DNA of 64,000 nt. It comes from Bombus terrestris. Taxonomy: Eukaryota > Arthropoda > Insecta > Hymenoptera > Apidae. Position numbers and translations under genes: made by a program. Below the pieces are notes generated by a model that did not search any database, was not told the origin of the DNA, and saw only the letters and a program-made list of their open reading frames with translations. Position 1 is the stretch's first letter, and every line of letters starts with the position of its first letter. Below, piece after piece: positions 1 through 13,100 of this stretch. The stretch is taken from contig NW_025963553.1 in the NCBI RefSeq assembly GCF_910591885.1, positions 496,001-560,000 on the forward strand. Direction: 5' to 3'.

Positions 1-760
1 AAAATTCTAATATTTTACAGCTGGCAACGATAAAGAACTCCAGATATTCTCCTAATTAATTTACAACAAATTCGCGTATATGATCGATAGCTGACGTCAT
101 TGTGTCCCACAGCTCTTGTAAAACGATAAGAATTTCCTGGAAAAGCTTGTAACCACGAAATGAAAAAGATGATAAAACTTCTAACAAGAGTACTGAGACG
201 AGCAACTTTGTACTTACCCCTTCGGAGTAGGGAACGTGATTAAACGTCCGCGAGTTCGAAACTTTTGTAAGTCACTGCACGGCCGCTGCTTATGGTGGAA
301 ATCTAATAGATATAAGTACAGAGCGCGTGAGCGAACTAAAAACGCGATATAGGGATAAAGAGAGAGACCGTTCCGTCCTTCTCTAATGCCCGCGTACTTG
401 TACCGGAAATATGTAACAACGGTAAACGAGCGCCGTCAGTGTCCACTAGTGTGCATGCCTGATTAAACAAGGACAGAAAATGCTTATATACAGCCTTCTC
501 TTTCTATTTCAATGTCGTATCCATCTTACTATATAGTAGACAGGACTCGACTATTCCATCATTATATTCGCACCCTGCTTATGTGTGCGAACAAATCGTT
601 CGTCTCCTGTTTGATGCTCAGTTTTCAACGGAGTTGAAGGGAAACTTTATAAGAGAAAGGAAGTTACGGATTGTCTCAAAGTGATAAACGAAAATTCTCG
701 TAACTATCGAAAAACGATAGTCAATACAAGGATATCATTATCACATTTAAAACTATCACA
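1..760. other. Upstream non-coding DNA of the KATNAL2-like gene
   Basis: No convincing coding exon is visible on either strand. The last part, just before the ATG at 761, probably contains the promoter and 5' UTR of the KATNAL2-like gene, but I see no clear TATA box or initiator. Confidence 0.4.
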
Positions 761-3700
761 ATGAACGGTGATTCGTCGCAGCAAGGTACCACAAATAAGA
801 TATCTCAATCTAAAGAGGTAAGGAATATTCTAGATTTTGGGACTTTGGAACTTCCATGACAGTCATGAGTGTGTTTCGTCATTGATATGCCATATTGCGT
901 TTTTCACAATTGTCGTTCATTTTTTTGATTGATTTTATATCTATGATTTGTATTTGATTTTGTATCTATGATTTTTTCTTTCGATAATTCTTATAATTAT
1001 TGTCAATAATTAATTATTTATAACCATTTACGCTGTATTATATATCATTAAGATTTATCTTTGCGCGTATCAAGATAGTAGATAACAAAATTATGTGTAA
1101 CAAATTTATTAAACTCGCAATGTAACAGAAAATTGCATGAAAATCTTTATATTATTAATAATTATTGTTAATAATAAAAAAAATAAATGTCGCATTAGGA
1201 GGAGAGTCATACTTCGGAACGTAATTGGGACATATTGGACCTTATTGCGATTACTATTGTGATTATTATGATTAGTGTGATTATTTGGAACGCAATGGGT
1301 GAGTACATTGCAATTTAGATATCTTCTTAGTTGCAATTTTTTCGAATAATATCGGTGACCAATCGAAATAGAAATTAGTGCGGAAAGAGGGGAAGGAATC
1401 AAAATTTGAAAATCGACATCGGTAACTCGGTTGTTATAGAATAACTCAATCGATAACGTAGATTAACTAGTTATAAATGAAAATATATTTAAATTCAAAC
1501 TTTAAAAATTAGAAATTAAAAAGCAGAAGGATAGAAATAGAATAGATAGATAAATAGAAAGGATAGAAATAAAACAGTTGTCCCAATTGATGATTATCGT
1601 ATAGTGTGTACTCATAGCATAAAATTTGTTCAATGAATTAAAAATTATATTTTTTAGATATGTAGACATTAGCGATGTATTAATCCGGGAAGCTCGTCTA
1701 TCTCGGAAATATCGAGTCTGCGACAACGTCAATTTGGAAATTATTCTTAGAGAATATGAAAATTATTACAAGATGAAATTCCAAAAATATCCTATATTGT
1801 GTAAGAAAATAACTGAAAAGGAAATAAAGACGAGGGAAATGACAAATGCGAACAAAGTGTAAGAATTTAAATTATTTAACACTATTCAACTTTCTCAACA
1901 TATTCAATGCATCTATTACAATATCATTCAATCTTCAAAGAAGTAGTAAAACTTGTCAAATCTGTTAGCAAACAAACGAGAAGTGAGTCTGTATCTGGGT
2001 CTGTCGAAGGGAGGAATGCACAACAGAAGATGAGGGGTGATGCTACCGATGATATTAATCTTGCAATGACAGTGACAACAATTTCTGCCAATGAAAACGA
2101 TGGATCTTCATCAGAAGAGCTTCATCAAAGAGCTTCATTTAACGTCTCAATGGAACAATCCAGGCAATCAAAGATATCAAAATGTGCTCGGAACCTTTAT
2201 ATAGACAATCCAGAATTGCAGAAGATTGCTCAAGACATTTTATCTGTAAGTTATTTTCGATTAATATACGTATTGTAAAGCTTTTTAAAAATAAAATACC
2301 TATCCTTGGATAAACAATCCACTGTATATCAATATCCAACAAATGTATTGTTGTATATATCTGTATATCTGTATACACTGTATACCTGGATATCTGTATA
2401 CACTGTATACACTGTATATCCAACAAATAGCTTGGATAAACAATCCACTGTATATCAATATCCAACAAATGTATTGTTGTATATATCCACTGTATATCCA
2501 ACAAATACCTTGGATAAACAATCCACTGTATATCAATGACGTAGGGATTTCAGTAAAGCTTTAAATAATGAATTACATAACACTCGAGGAAATTAATACA
2601 GAGATTATGCACCATTTCATCTTTGTATTGTCGCAGGAAATCATACTGAAAGAATTAAATGTATATTGGGACAACATTGCAGGCCTAGAAGAATGTAAAT
2701 CTGCCATTAAGGATGCCATTGTGTATCCCCTTAAATACCCTATCTTTTTTAAAGGCCCATTTGCTCCCTGTAAAAGTATTCTGCTATATGGACCACCTGG
2801 TACAGGTAAGATACTCGTATTTCTTTCATTCCCATACATGTTTACAAGCAATTATGAAATAGGGAAGACGATGTTGGCGAAGGCAGTCGCAACAGAATGC
2901 CAATGCACCTTTTTTAACGTAACGACCAGCTCATTGGTGGACAAATGGAGAGGTGATTCCAAGAAGTATATCCGTGTAAGTTGATTTCCTTTGTCTATGA
3001 AGAAGAGATTCTAGGTTTAAAAAGATTTGCTTTTATTTGTCGTCAGTCATATATAAATAGAATAGTTGTTTGGAAAACGAAATGATATTACGTTCGTGAT
3101 GAAACAATGAATTTAAGGAATTTTGAATATAATATTTAATAAATAATAAATACATTTGTTAAACTGAACAGGTTTTATTTGAACTTGCCTATAATAATTC
3201 GCCTACAATTATTTTTATCGACGAGATTGACTGCATAGGAACAAATAAAGGAGTAAAGTATACATTGTCTGAATCTGCAAAGACATTCAGATCAGAACTT
3301 CTTTTTAGATTGGATAGATTAGTAATTAACAAAAATTCTGATGTAGTTCTTTTGGCCGCAACTAATTGCCCTTGGTATGTATATCATTTATAGCTATTTC
3401 AATGTTTTCTAAGTAGAAAATATCTTAATATCATAATTATTCATTATCTTAATCTTAATTATTGTGTTGTTCGGAATATTCCTTCGTTATTATTAATATA
3501 ACAGAACAATAATATTTATTGTAAATATATTATTAGGGATATTGATGCAACTTTACGCAGACGCCTTGAAAAGAATATATACGTATCATTACCAAACGAA
3601 GTTACTCGATTTTATATGTTCAAATTATACCTTAGCAACCGATTATTAGAGAATATGGATATTGTGAGTCACATAATAAAATCTACTGAAAAATATTCTT

Positions 3701-3926
3701 GTGCTGATATAAAATTGCTTTGTACGCAAGCATGGCTGCTAGAAATGAATCCAAAGACTTGTTTAAAAGACTTGAAAAAGGAGAAACATCTACTACGACT
3801 TTGAAATATGAATTAAAGAATTATAAAATAATAGCAAAATTGTTAAAAAAAATGTCACCTACAGTTACGAATGTGGATAGATATGAAGCGTGGAAAAAAT
3901 ATGTATGCCAAAACAAGATATTTTAA
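761..3926 (+). pseudogene. KATNAL2: KATNAL2-like AAA ATPase (katanin p60 A-like 2), frameshifted
   Basis: This is a relative of katanin p60 subunit A-like 2, a LisH-AAA ATPase of the meiotic-clade microtubule-severing family. Exons I can place by GT-AG sites: possible first exon 761-817, then 1658-1858, 1969-2245, 2637-2805, 2863-2975, 3172-3374 and 3537-3926. Phases agree across all junctions from 1858 onward. The exon at 1658 encodes the back of a LisH motif followed by a VCDNVNLE stretch. Walker A GPPGTGKT is split across exons 2637-2805 and 2863-2975. Walker B reads IIFIDEID near 3210-3235 and the second region of homology contains RRRLEK near 3555. Two oddities: the 761 exon ends in phase 0 but the 1658 exon needs two preceding bases, so an exon is missing or unrecognised; and in the last exon the frame is lost near 3730 (one-base shift), with the conserved C-terminus continuing in another frame to a stop at 3926. 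Identity is confident; functionality is doubtful. Confidence 0.8.
2306..2537. repeat. Intronic tandem repeat in the KATNAL2-like gene
   Basis: Within the intron 2246-2636, a block beginning GGATAAACAATCCACTG recurs at about 2308, 2434 and 2512. It is followed by variable runs of CTGTATA/TGTATAC units, so spacing between copies differs. This produces overlapping spurious open frames on both strands. It is an intronic minisatellite and not coding. Confidence 0.8.
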
Positions 3927-4430
3927 AAAATATAAAAATATAAAAGTATAAAAATATAAATATATAAAAGTATAAAAATATAAAAATATAAAAATATTAT
4001 AACTCTAATCAATACTAAAAAATAACGCTCTTGAATTATTTAATCTCGTGCAAAAGAATTACTATAACTTATTACGCTTTCCGCTTTCAATAGTCAATCA
4101 ACAGAGTTCAGTCTAACGAAGAAGTTCCCTCCTACGCTAACGAACTGTCCTGTTTTTGCGTCCAGGCTTTCAGGACATAAATTAAAATATCGCACATAGG
4201 CACAGCGTAACAGCGGCTTAAATTTAAGTTACAATAATAATCTTAAAAAAAAAAAGAAAAAAAAGAAATGTAATAATGCATGGCTATGTCGTACCGTCGC
4301 GTATCGGTACTTTTGCCTGTATCCACCCTACAATCAGAATTCAGCGTTTATTCTGGAAAAAAATCATGTAAAAAAAAAAAAAAAAAAATATGTAAAAAAA
4401 CTGGAATTAATAAACAAAGATTTAAAAAAA
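3927..4430. other. AT-rich spacer with ATAAAA-type repeats and poly-A runs
   Basis: Positions 3925-3990 are a degenerate TATAAAAA repeat just downstream of the KATNAL2-like stop. Further poly-A runs lie at about 4243-4268 and 4370-4388. No gene is recognised. Confidence 0.5.
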
Positions 4431-4634
4431 TCAACAATTAAACAAGGGATTGAGATGACCAACTCCGGTCACGCTGCGAACTTCGAACGCGGAAGAGTCG
4501 AGCCGTGGCCATGATGGGTGATTCCAGGAATCGGTCGCGTATGGCAGGATCTGACATGCTTTACCGATCCCAGCCGCGCCGATTTCCGTCAACAGGCACA
4601 GTAACGGAGATATTTGGAACAGAAGCAGCCGCAT
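4431..4634 (-). CDS. Possible secreted-protein exon, unrecognised
   Basis: A 67-codon minus-strand frame starts with a true ATG and has a hydrophobic N-terminus (MRLLLFQISPLLCLL) resembling a signal peptide. It then has a short polar part with two cysteines. Immediately upstream on the minus strand is a good splice acceptor (TTTAATTTCAG, around 4644-4654), and base composition is clearly more GC-rich than the flanks. These point to a real coding exon of a small secreted protein, perhaps a peptide precursor. I do not recognise the family, and the partner exons were not found. A chance ORF is possible. Confidence 0.35.
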   Translation of the reverse strand: MRLLLFQISPLLCLLTEIGAAGIGKACQILPYATDSWNHPSWPRLDSSAFEVRSVTGVGHLNPLFNC

Positions 4635-4639
4635 ATTCG

Positions 4640-5575
4640 TCTATCTGAAATTAAAGAGATGATTTCATGTAGAAGATAGAAATTCGTTCCCTGATATTGA
4701 AATGCCGAACACGAGGAAAATGAGACATGCAAATGACAAAGTCGATGACCAATAGGAAGATGACATAAACAATTGTAGATTGCAATGAAAATTTTGAAAA
4801 ATGATACGTGTTCTAATAATAGAATATAAATGATAAAAAGGAGAATGTAATTGCCATTCTTCTATGTATTTTAATTTATGAGACGTAACTTCTGAATGAC
4901 CTGTAATAGCTTTAAATACATTTACTGGAACTGGCCAAGCATAGAAAAAGGAGGCTTAAAAGAGAAAAAAAGGGAATAGATGAAATCGTGAATTATCAGT
5001 CTAAATGAACCGTGAATGTCAACCTAAGCTTTCACCAAAACCCTAGTGAAACCATGAAAGCACCACTATGAATATAAAATGATCCGCACTACTATCTACT
5101 TCATAGTATACTCTATACGTTTAAAATACTCCATTAGAAGCTTAAATCTATCAAAATACAGCTCCTAGGGAAATGTAAACTTTCACATGAACACATAATA
5201 TCGATTTTCTGATTGAAACGTATAGGCAGATATATACTAGCATTTGGCTGCATGGTGCAGCACTACTCTCTCTGGGATATCCTAGCCATTTTCGGCATTT
5301 GGCCGTATGGTGTAGCACTAGCTCTGTAACATAGAAGACCATAGGCGTCAGTTCTTCTTATTTCCTCTCTGATATATGTTTACTTTAATGTCACTTATTC
5401 AGGCGCTTGATATATTGTCGGAATGAAATTTTAGTAATGTGCAAGTAATTTTGAGTAGATTAATAAAGTATAATAAGATATTAGATTCATGTACATAGTT
5501 TCAAGTGACATCAATCTTTATGTCTAGTATATACATGTCTATTGATCTATAAGTCAGTGTTAAAATAACAAATAA
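4640..5575. other. Intergenic DNA with a small local duplication
   Basis: No gene is recognised. A roughly 54-bp near-duplication, marked by GCATTTGGC and ATGGTG, occurs at about 5240 and 5293. The last 50 bases or so before 5576 should include the 5' UTR of the GPKOW-like gene. Confidence 0.4.
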
Positions 5576-7494
5576 ATGGCAGAAGAAGGGAAGAAGATTT
5601 CCTTCGGTTTTGCGAAATCTATTAAGAAACCTGTGTTAAAAAATGCTATTCCACAAGAAAAAAAGAAAGTTGATTACATTGAATGCCTTGATGAGAAAGG
5701 TATTAAAGTAATAGGGTGAGTTCAAAAAGTAAAATTTTTAATCAAGAAACATATAACCTCAACCTAACCTATAAAAATCACCAATAGCGGAATATATATA
5801 TTTGAAAACAATTTTTTTATTTCAGTAAGGAAGAAAAAAAAGATGAACCTCTAATTATTTCATTACTAGGTTCAAAAACCTGGCATGATAGAATAGTTAA
5901 TAAAATAGATGCAGACATTTTCCTTCCGAAGGCAGATAAGGAAAAGGTAGGAGACGCTAGTGTTAACGAGGCAAAATCAAAGCTATCTAATGGAAAAACA
6001 TCGCCAATAATATCAATAAAGAAAGAGCCAGTTGAAGATAGTGAAAATAAAGTTGTTACTTTAGAAGAACAAGTGGCGAAAGAAATCATTGAGGATCTTA
6101 AATCAAAGAATGAACATGAAACTAAAACAAATGATTTAACCTTACCTTTAGTAGAAGATGAATCACTAAGAGGCAAAGAACAGGTACGTTATCAACATAT
6201 TGATGTGCAATGCACAGATGTATTACATTTGCATATTATAAATATCGTTTTGTATTTTTCAGTCTACGTTAGAAGATTATGAAAAAATTCCTATTGATGA
6301 TTTTGGTGTAGCAATGTTACGGGGAATGGGATGGCAACCAGGAAAGGGAATTGGTTGAAATGAAAAGTATGAATTTTACTCTGGATTAAATTAATTGTAT
6401 GTATTTAATACATCACTTATTGGAAAGTAAACAGAGAACATCATTTTTTATTTCACAATCGTTCATTCTAACTATTACAGATTAGTAGCAGCTGTCATAC
6501 CAGAATTACGACCAAAAGGTATGAGTCTTGGAGCAGACAAAGTAGCATCGTAGAAGAAAAATACAGATTCCAAAAAAGAAGAGGAAGAAGTTAAAATGGA
6601 GAAAGGAACATTTGTGAAAATTATAGCTGGAAAGCAAAGTAATAATTATAGTCAAATAGAAGGATTCGATGATGATGCTGGAAGGCTCATAATAAAACTA
6701 GCTCTTGGTGGAAATATAATATCTGTAAATGAATTTATGGTACAGCCAGTGACTAAATCAGAATATTCTAAGAACTCAAAAGTTCAAAGTTAATATGAAG
6801 TGTTAGTTTTTCATTAAGGGACTTTTAAGAAAATAAATTTGAATTGACATATACATATAAAGACATAATCGGACATGTAGAAAAACTAATTCAAAAGTAC
6901 CTGTAAGTGTGTTGTTGCATGCAATTTTTTAAAGGTCCCTTCTATTTTTATATAAAATATGATAAATGTAGAGGTTTTAGCTTTCAGTATTTTATGGGAT
7001 TAATTTCAGATACAAAAAAGTATGAGGAATATAAGGACAAGGAATCCAAGGGACTCAAGCAAAAGATGGATAGAAAAAGATCAATGTCCCCTGACCTCGA
7101 AGACGGTGAAGATGGTGACAAAAGTAGTAATAAAAGAAAGAAAATCGGAAGTACGATGCACAATAAGAACAAGTATGATAAAGTGGGGGATAAAAAATCA
7201 GAAAGACGAAAAAGGCGCTCCGAATCTAATGATGACAGCGATAGTGATTCTGAAAAGAAGAGACGAAGAGAAGGAAGTAACTCTAATAGGAATGATTCTT
7301 ATAAATTAAAAAGATTGAAAAAGTCAAAGAAAGATAAGAAGCACGATTGCTCATCCGAAAGATCAAGTAAGAAACATAAAAAGAAAGGCGAAGAAAGAGA
7401 AAACGTTAGAGATAAGAAACCCAGAGATTACGCAGACAGAAAGAAACACAAAAGACGAGAAAGATCAAGATCTGGATCATTTAGTAGGCAGTAA
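5576..7494 (+). pseudogene. GPKOW: GPKOW-like G-patch/KOW spliceosomal factor, disabled and C-terminally truncated
   Basis: GPKOW (MOS2/Spp2 family) is a spliceosome-associated RNA-binding protein that works with the DHX16/Prp2 helicase. Exons inferred from splice sites and phase: 5576-5715, 5826-6183, 6263-6366, 6481-6788, 7010-7494. The N-terminus reads MAEEGKKISFGFAKS. Exon 3 carries the G-patch core (GMGWQPGKGIG). Exon 4 carries RPKGMSLGAD and then the first KOW domain (KGTFVKIIAGK). Exon 5 is a Lys/Arg/Ser-rich tail. Lesions: in-frame TGA at 6356-6358 inside the G-patch, in-frame TAG at 6551-6553 between G-patch and KOW1, and no second KOW domain before the stop at 7492-7494. The reading frame closing at about 6793 is intron read-through and not a third lesion. 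Introns are retained, so this is a duplicated-type rather than processed pseudogene, unless the stops are assembly errors. Confidence 0.8.
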
Positions 7495-7566
7495 TATTTT
7501 CCAGGAACGTATTCGGTCATTTTACTTTCAAGATAAATTGTACAATTTTATTTATACAGATTTTAT

Positions 7567-7572
7567 AATAAA
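7567..7572 (+). terminator. Poly(A) signal AATAAA of the GPKOW-like gene
   Basis: An AATAAA hexamer lies about 75 bases after the terminal stop of the GPKOW-like gene, followed by T-rich sequence. Its position fits a transcript end, which suggests the missing C-terminal exons were lost before this point. Confidence 0.45.
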
Positions 7573-7767
7573 GTGTATTTTTACAAAATATTATATTTCT
7601 TTTCTTACCCTTAACTGAAAATTACATTTAATTATAATATGTAATAATGTTTACAATTACATCAAAGTTAATGTCCTAAACTTTATCAATAATTATTAAA
7701 AATCCCCGCGTATTGTTTACGTAATGTTGATATCGAGTAGTATACATACATAACCTCAAAGAACATT

Positions 7768-10189
7768 ATGATACTTACGAACATCGCTAAACAAGTAGTG
7801 CGAACGATGTCGAGTAAGTATATTCACTATGTATAAAGTATTTATAGGTAAAAAGTATGGGAAATATATAACCGAGTGTATTTAATTTTTCCAACATTTT
7901 AGCATTTCGCTTGGCGTTGGTATAACTTCAAGTAAATGAAGTAAAAAGCAAAAATGTAGAGCGGGCAGTTTCCTACATTTCCAGCGCGAAAGAGCATAAT
8001 GCTGATATTATCGCTCTTCCTGAATGCTTTAATTCACCATATGGAATACGTAATAATTTGTTTCTTTTTCTAATAATTTATTATATGTATAACAACTATA
8101 TAGAAAAAAGTAAAAGTAGACAAATTACCTTATCGTTTATACTTCCATAAAGATTGTGAATTGACTCGAGAATATAGAATTTCCCCACTTTTATGATTAT
8201 CGTGATTTTTGTATAAATATATTTTTTAAGATACTAATAATTAGGTACTTAATAATAAACTAGTATTATCAATTATTTTGTATTTATAATTCCACCTATA
8301 GTAGTTAAAAATTAATGTTAGTTAAAATCTAACTTTATGTTTCAAAAAGTACTAGCAAAGTCGTTAAGTAACAAGTCACTGGTACTAAACCAAATAGCAT
8401 GATTGTAATTAAACAAACATTTCTAAATATTCATTTTTCATCTTGAACCTGTAGAAACAATTTATTATATGTACTATTATCTAAGTAATTATATATTTAA
8501 GTAAATCGAAATGTAAAATTTAGTTATTTTACTAATTTAAAAAATAAAAAATTGACAAACATTTCAACTTAATTTATGGTTGGAACAAAGGACAGTTATT
8601 TTTCATTAATTGAAATATTGCAATGCAGAATAGTTTCCAAAATACGCCGAGAGTATTCCCGATGAAACGGTGAAACGAGCGTTGCTTTATCGAAGGCAGC
8701 TAAGGAAAACAGCATTTATGTAGTTGGTGGTACGATACCTGAAATAGAGGGCGATAAATTGTACAATACCTGCTGTACTATTTGGGGTCCCGATGGAACT
8801 TTGATAGCAAAACACCGGAAGGTAAATAATATACCTCCATGTGGCTTTGAAATTGAAAATATCGGGGTGGAGAAAGTGACTCTATCTAGGAATAATTTAG
8901 GAATATACATATGTACATACGTGTACTATAACCAATTCTATAATTTAAAAAATATGTTATAGGTTTATAAAATACGTTTTGATACGAGAAACATACATTT
9001 TTGTCGTAATATAATATATAAGATATGGACAATATATTTGTTTTGTAACATAAATTTTTCACATAGGAAAAAACTTATTTTTTCTTAAAAAATATTCCTT
9101 CTCAAATATTATTAAATGATAAAACTTTTTAATAAAAGAAAGTGATAAAAACGCTGTCAGTTATTAAATAAAAAACAATTAAAGTTTAAAAGTTCGTAAC
9201 ATTGATGTTAAATTACAAAAGTTACAGCAATAGAGTTAGCAACTATATTTTTATGTTATTAGGTACATCTATTCGACATCGACATTCCCAACAAGATTAC
9301 TTTCCGAGAGAGTGATTCACTCAGTCCTGGTGATTCCCTAACAATGTTTGATGTGAAGGGCTGGAAAATAGGTATTGGCATTTGCTATGATATCAGATTC
9401 GAGGAAATGGCACGCATTTATCGGAACAAAGGTACAGTAGCTTAATCGAACAATACTTAACTAGCAGGAAAGTAACTATCTTTCTTAAATATATTCTATA
9501 TAAAGTATAATCAATATAATCTGTAACTCTGTATAAAAAGGAGCTTAATTTAAAAAACCAGTATATTCGCTGAAAATGAAATAAATAAAAGAATTAGAAG
9601 CACGACAAGAGGACTGTTCTCGCATATTCATAAATTATGGAATGTGGACTGTGCACCTACAAAGTTAACTAAAATTCAGTGGTCTCATATTTCCCGTTTC
9701 TCTGTGTTAGGTTGCCAAATACTGATATATCCGGTGGCATTCAATATGACCACTGGACCACTGCACTGGTCATTACTTCAGCGTTCCAGAGCGAATGACA
9801 ATCAATTATACGTCGCCTGTATATCACCGGCTCGTGTTCCTTCAGCAAGTTATGTCGCATGGGGACATACACAGTTGACAAATCCCTGGGGGAAAATCCT
9901 TTATGATTTGGAAACTCAGGAAAATATGGTGGTCACCGATATCGGTAATTTTCAGCTTAACATTAAAAGCGAGAAAAATCCATGATGTAATTAACTTTTA
10001 GTCTCATTGGTTCATCGATTTTGCCGGCTCCCTCTGTATTTGCTGAATTTATTAGCAAGCATTACTTATTACTTCGTATGTTTTTCTTTTCTCTCAGATT
10101 TGAAAGTTGTTGAGGAAGTAAGGGCTCAGATACCTACATTTTCTCAAAGACGTACGGATTTGTACGACACTGTCTATAAAAAGGAGTAA
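7768..10189 (+). pseudogene. NIT2: NIT2-like omega-amidase (nitrilase superfamily), disabled
   Basis: NIT2 hydrolyses alpha-ketoglutaramate and alpha-ketosuccinamate to the 2-oxo acids. Six exons can be read: 7768-7813, 7903-8049, 8629-8821, 9263-9431, 9711-9944 and 10098-10189, with consistent phases. Nitrilase motifs are all present: the glutamate in LPECFNSPYG (exon 2), the lysine at the AKHRK/VHLFD exon junction, and the nucleophile cysteine in GICYD (exon 4). The C-terminal exon ends RRTDLYDTVYKKE, as in the family. Lesions: TAA at 7923-7925 where the family has Gln, TAG at 8631-8633 where Tyr is expected, and a one-base frameshift near 8675-8685 between RALL and SKAAKENS. The family identity is near certain; the copy as written cannot make the enzyme. 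Confidence 0.85.
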
Positions 10190-13100
10190 CTCTACACTGA
10201 AACAGAAAATGTTTTCTTATAATATTTCTACTACAATACCGTTTTTTTTTTTTTTTTTTTATGACTTATTACTAATTACTTATCATTTGTACTAAATGAA
10301 TAACTCAATTAAGAAAACCAAAATGTTATAAATAATAATCTGTATATCTTGTGTATCAATATGTAATTGGATATTGTAATAATATTGGAATGTCTTTGAT
10401 CAGGGATATGATAAAGAACACGCGAAGACTACATTCTTTTGAACATCTTTAATATCCATCATTTATAACATTAAACATCTTTTTAAATATTTAGATAGAT
10501 TAATACGTAACTCTTTATATATATATATATAAACATTAATTTGAAGTTACAAGCTTAGAGAAATTGGTCGATTAATATTTATAGATCGGCTGTCTTGATG
10601 AAAGGCTTAAAGAAAGCAAAAACATAACAATGTCGCAAATATAATTTATAGTTTAACTTCTTTCTTGTATCTGTCTGCCTTTCACGATGTTTTACCAATT
10701 ACAATAAGTAATTTCGACTTCTTTGCGCTCCGTTTTAACGCATTCGAGACCGAAAGAAATTCATATCAATCAGTAGGCATAATATATATAACTGTACATA
10801 ATACATTATAGTATAACATAGTATATAATTTTATATTTTAAAAACATGAGGCATAAAATTTAATCGATTGTCATCGATTTAAAATTAAAATATGAAAAGG
10901 ATATTCCAGAGAGAGAAAAGCACAGTATCATTCTAACAAAACATTCAGATCGTACTGACACCCAGGAATCGTATTACAATAAAATCTCGGTCTCGAATGA
11001 ATTAACACGAACGATTAACATGAAACACACTTGCGGCTTAAACACCTTCGATATCGAGGAAATTCAAACTTTACAAATAAAAGCAGCCTGTTCCTCTTTC
11101 CACCACAGACTCTCATACCATATCCGCTCTTATCCAGGCTTTTACTTGAAATCTCTGTCTATTTACAATTTAAATTTACCCGGACCACTCGTTGAATCGG
11201 CAGCCCTTTATAAATATATAATGAGCCCAGAACATATACCTGTGCCCCTAGCTGGTATCAGCTCTAGTAACGTTCATACCGGAACTTTCATACGACGCCA
11301 ATTTGTCACGCGTGAACATCGATTCTTTCAGGGGTCACGGCTTTATGGGATTGTATCCTTTAAAGTAATTAAAGTGATACTAATGATACAGAATTTTTTA
11401 CAAATATTTAATATGTCCATAAAATAGGAAGTTTCGTGCTCTCTTATTTTATATTAATTATAAATTAATAAGTTTTACATTTGTTATCTATAGATTTAAT
11501 AAATTATTAAAATTCCATGAAGACATATTCTGGAACACATTAGAAGATTTTGCTGTAATTTACAACGGATGCTCCGAGTACGAACAGGCAGTAAACGAAC
11601 AAATAGAAATTCAGGCTATTGTGGTAGTATAGCTCACGTGGGATTTTAAGCTCGAATTGGACTTAAACGTTACGATCGTCGTGAATAATTACGATATATA
11701 CCCTGTACGACGAGCAGAGAATCTTAAATTATTAACGGCAATTCCTTTGTGCAAAGTGCAATTTTATTAACGGCCTGTAACGAATGAACGGCTCGTTTTG
11801 AATAAAGTTTACATTTAGAAAGTAAACACAGAAACACATTTTAAGAAACTAAGATATCGAGTTCTACTTGTAAACATCAAGTGCTCTTCGTTTGAGAAGA
11901 TTACGAGTCTCTTCTTCGATAACGACATTAATTAAGAAGTTTCGATACCGTTTATGACATTAAGATCTCATTAGTAAAGTTATATCATTAAAATCCTACT
12001 GTTCCTAGAGAATATATATAGTTAAAACTTCCAGAGGATCAACAGGTAAAGAAATTGTTGATAAAAGCATTGTTAGTGACAACTGACTGTAATCGATATC
12101 TGCTGGGTGAAGTTGTGTGTTCTGAGAATCTGTGTTAATGCAAGGATTCTGTTACAAATCATCGACTAAAGAGCCACCGGGCACGTCCGACCGATCGATC
12201 GATACCACGAACCTTGAATGAATTAACGCTCAAGGTGGAACGGATTTAATAGATCGGGTGTTAGTGTAATTTGACACTTTGTATACACTTGCTTTATGCA
12301 AACAAAGTTTGTTGATGTTCTGAACTCGATGGTTATAAGATCTTATTGAAACTCCAGTATTTCACCCGCACGGTACGACACTTTGTTGATGATTGTCCTT
12401 GTATGTTGTTGATACTCCCCATCAGCCGTTAAATTTTGTTCGTCTATCGTACTTTTCTAGCCAGAGGTTTTCCCTGATGTTTTTCCCTACTGTCTAAGTC
12501 ATCAGGTTTGCAGCTCGGGGAGGACAGATAATTCGGAATTTCCCAAAGGAAGGAGAGGTGTCGTCCGAGCCATAAAGGGACGGTCACTCAAAATACCGAA
12601 TAGATTCATTTAAATAATTATGAGAAACAAGTAAGTTTTGTAACCACAAGTTTTCAAATGTTATAGTTTGAATCTGTTCTTATAATTTTAAAAAGACCTT
12701 ACAGCCAGGATCTCTAAAGAATTCGATGAAAATTCTCATGAGACATCGATTGAAACAATTAAACGCAACAGAGAATGGGTATAATCATATAATTCCTCCC
12801 CATTTCAAAATTCATTCATATACATCGATGTTTGTTTTCATATTTGTTTTATGTGTGAATAATACGTATTTATTGGCATCAAAATATTTTCCGTTTCAAT
12901 TCCTGGTCATTTTAGATCGAAACTTCCAAATATCGTTGATTAAAAATTTTTTAATTTTTAAAATGAAAGGCACTAATTATAGGACAAAAAGTTGTTTCAA
13001 TTATTTGAACATTCTGCTTCATTCCTACAATAACATATTTTATTTTAAATGAAAACAAGAAACAATACTATTGTGTATAAGTTTAACGGAGTGACACAGA

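Noticed and set aside
6356..6553. Stop-codon recoding (selenocysteine or RNA editing) in the GPKOW-like gene
   Set aside because: Neither stop falls at a position where recoding is known in this family, no structural element is visible, and the gene also lacks its C-terminal domain, so pseudogenisation is simpler.
6780..6796. A third stop in the GPKOW-like gene (TAA after KVQS)
   Set aside because: The exon ends at 6788 before a GTTAAT donor, and joining to 7010 restores the family sequence, so this stop is intronic.
11020..11427. 135-codon + strand ORF
   Set aside because: No recognised motif, no splice context, AT-typical composition and low complexity at the end; probably chance.
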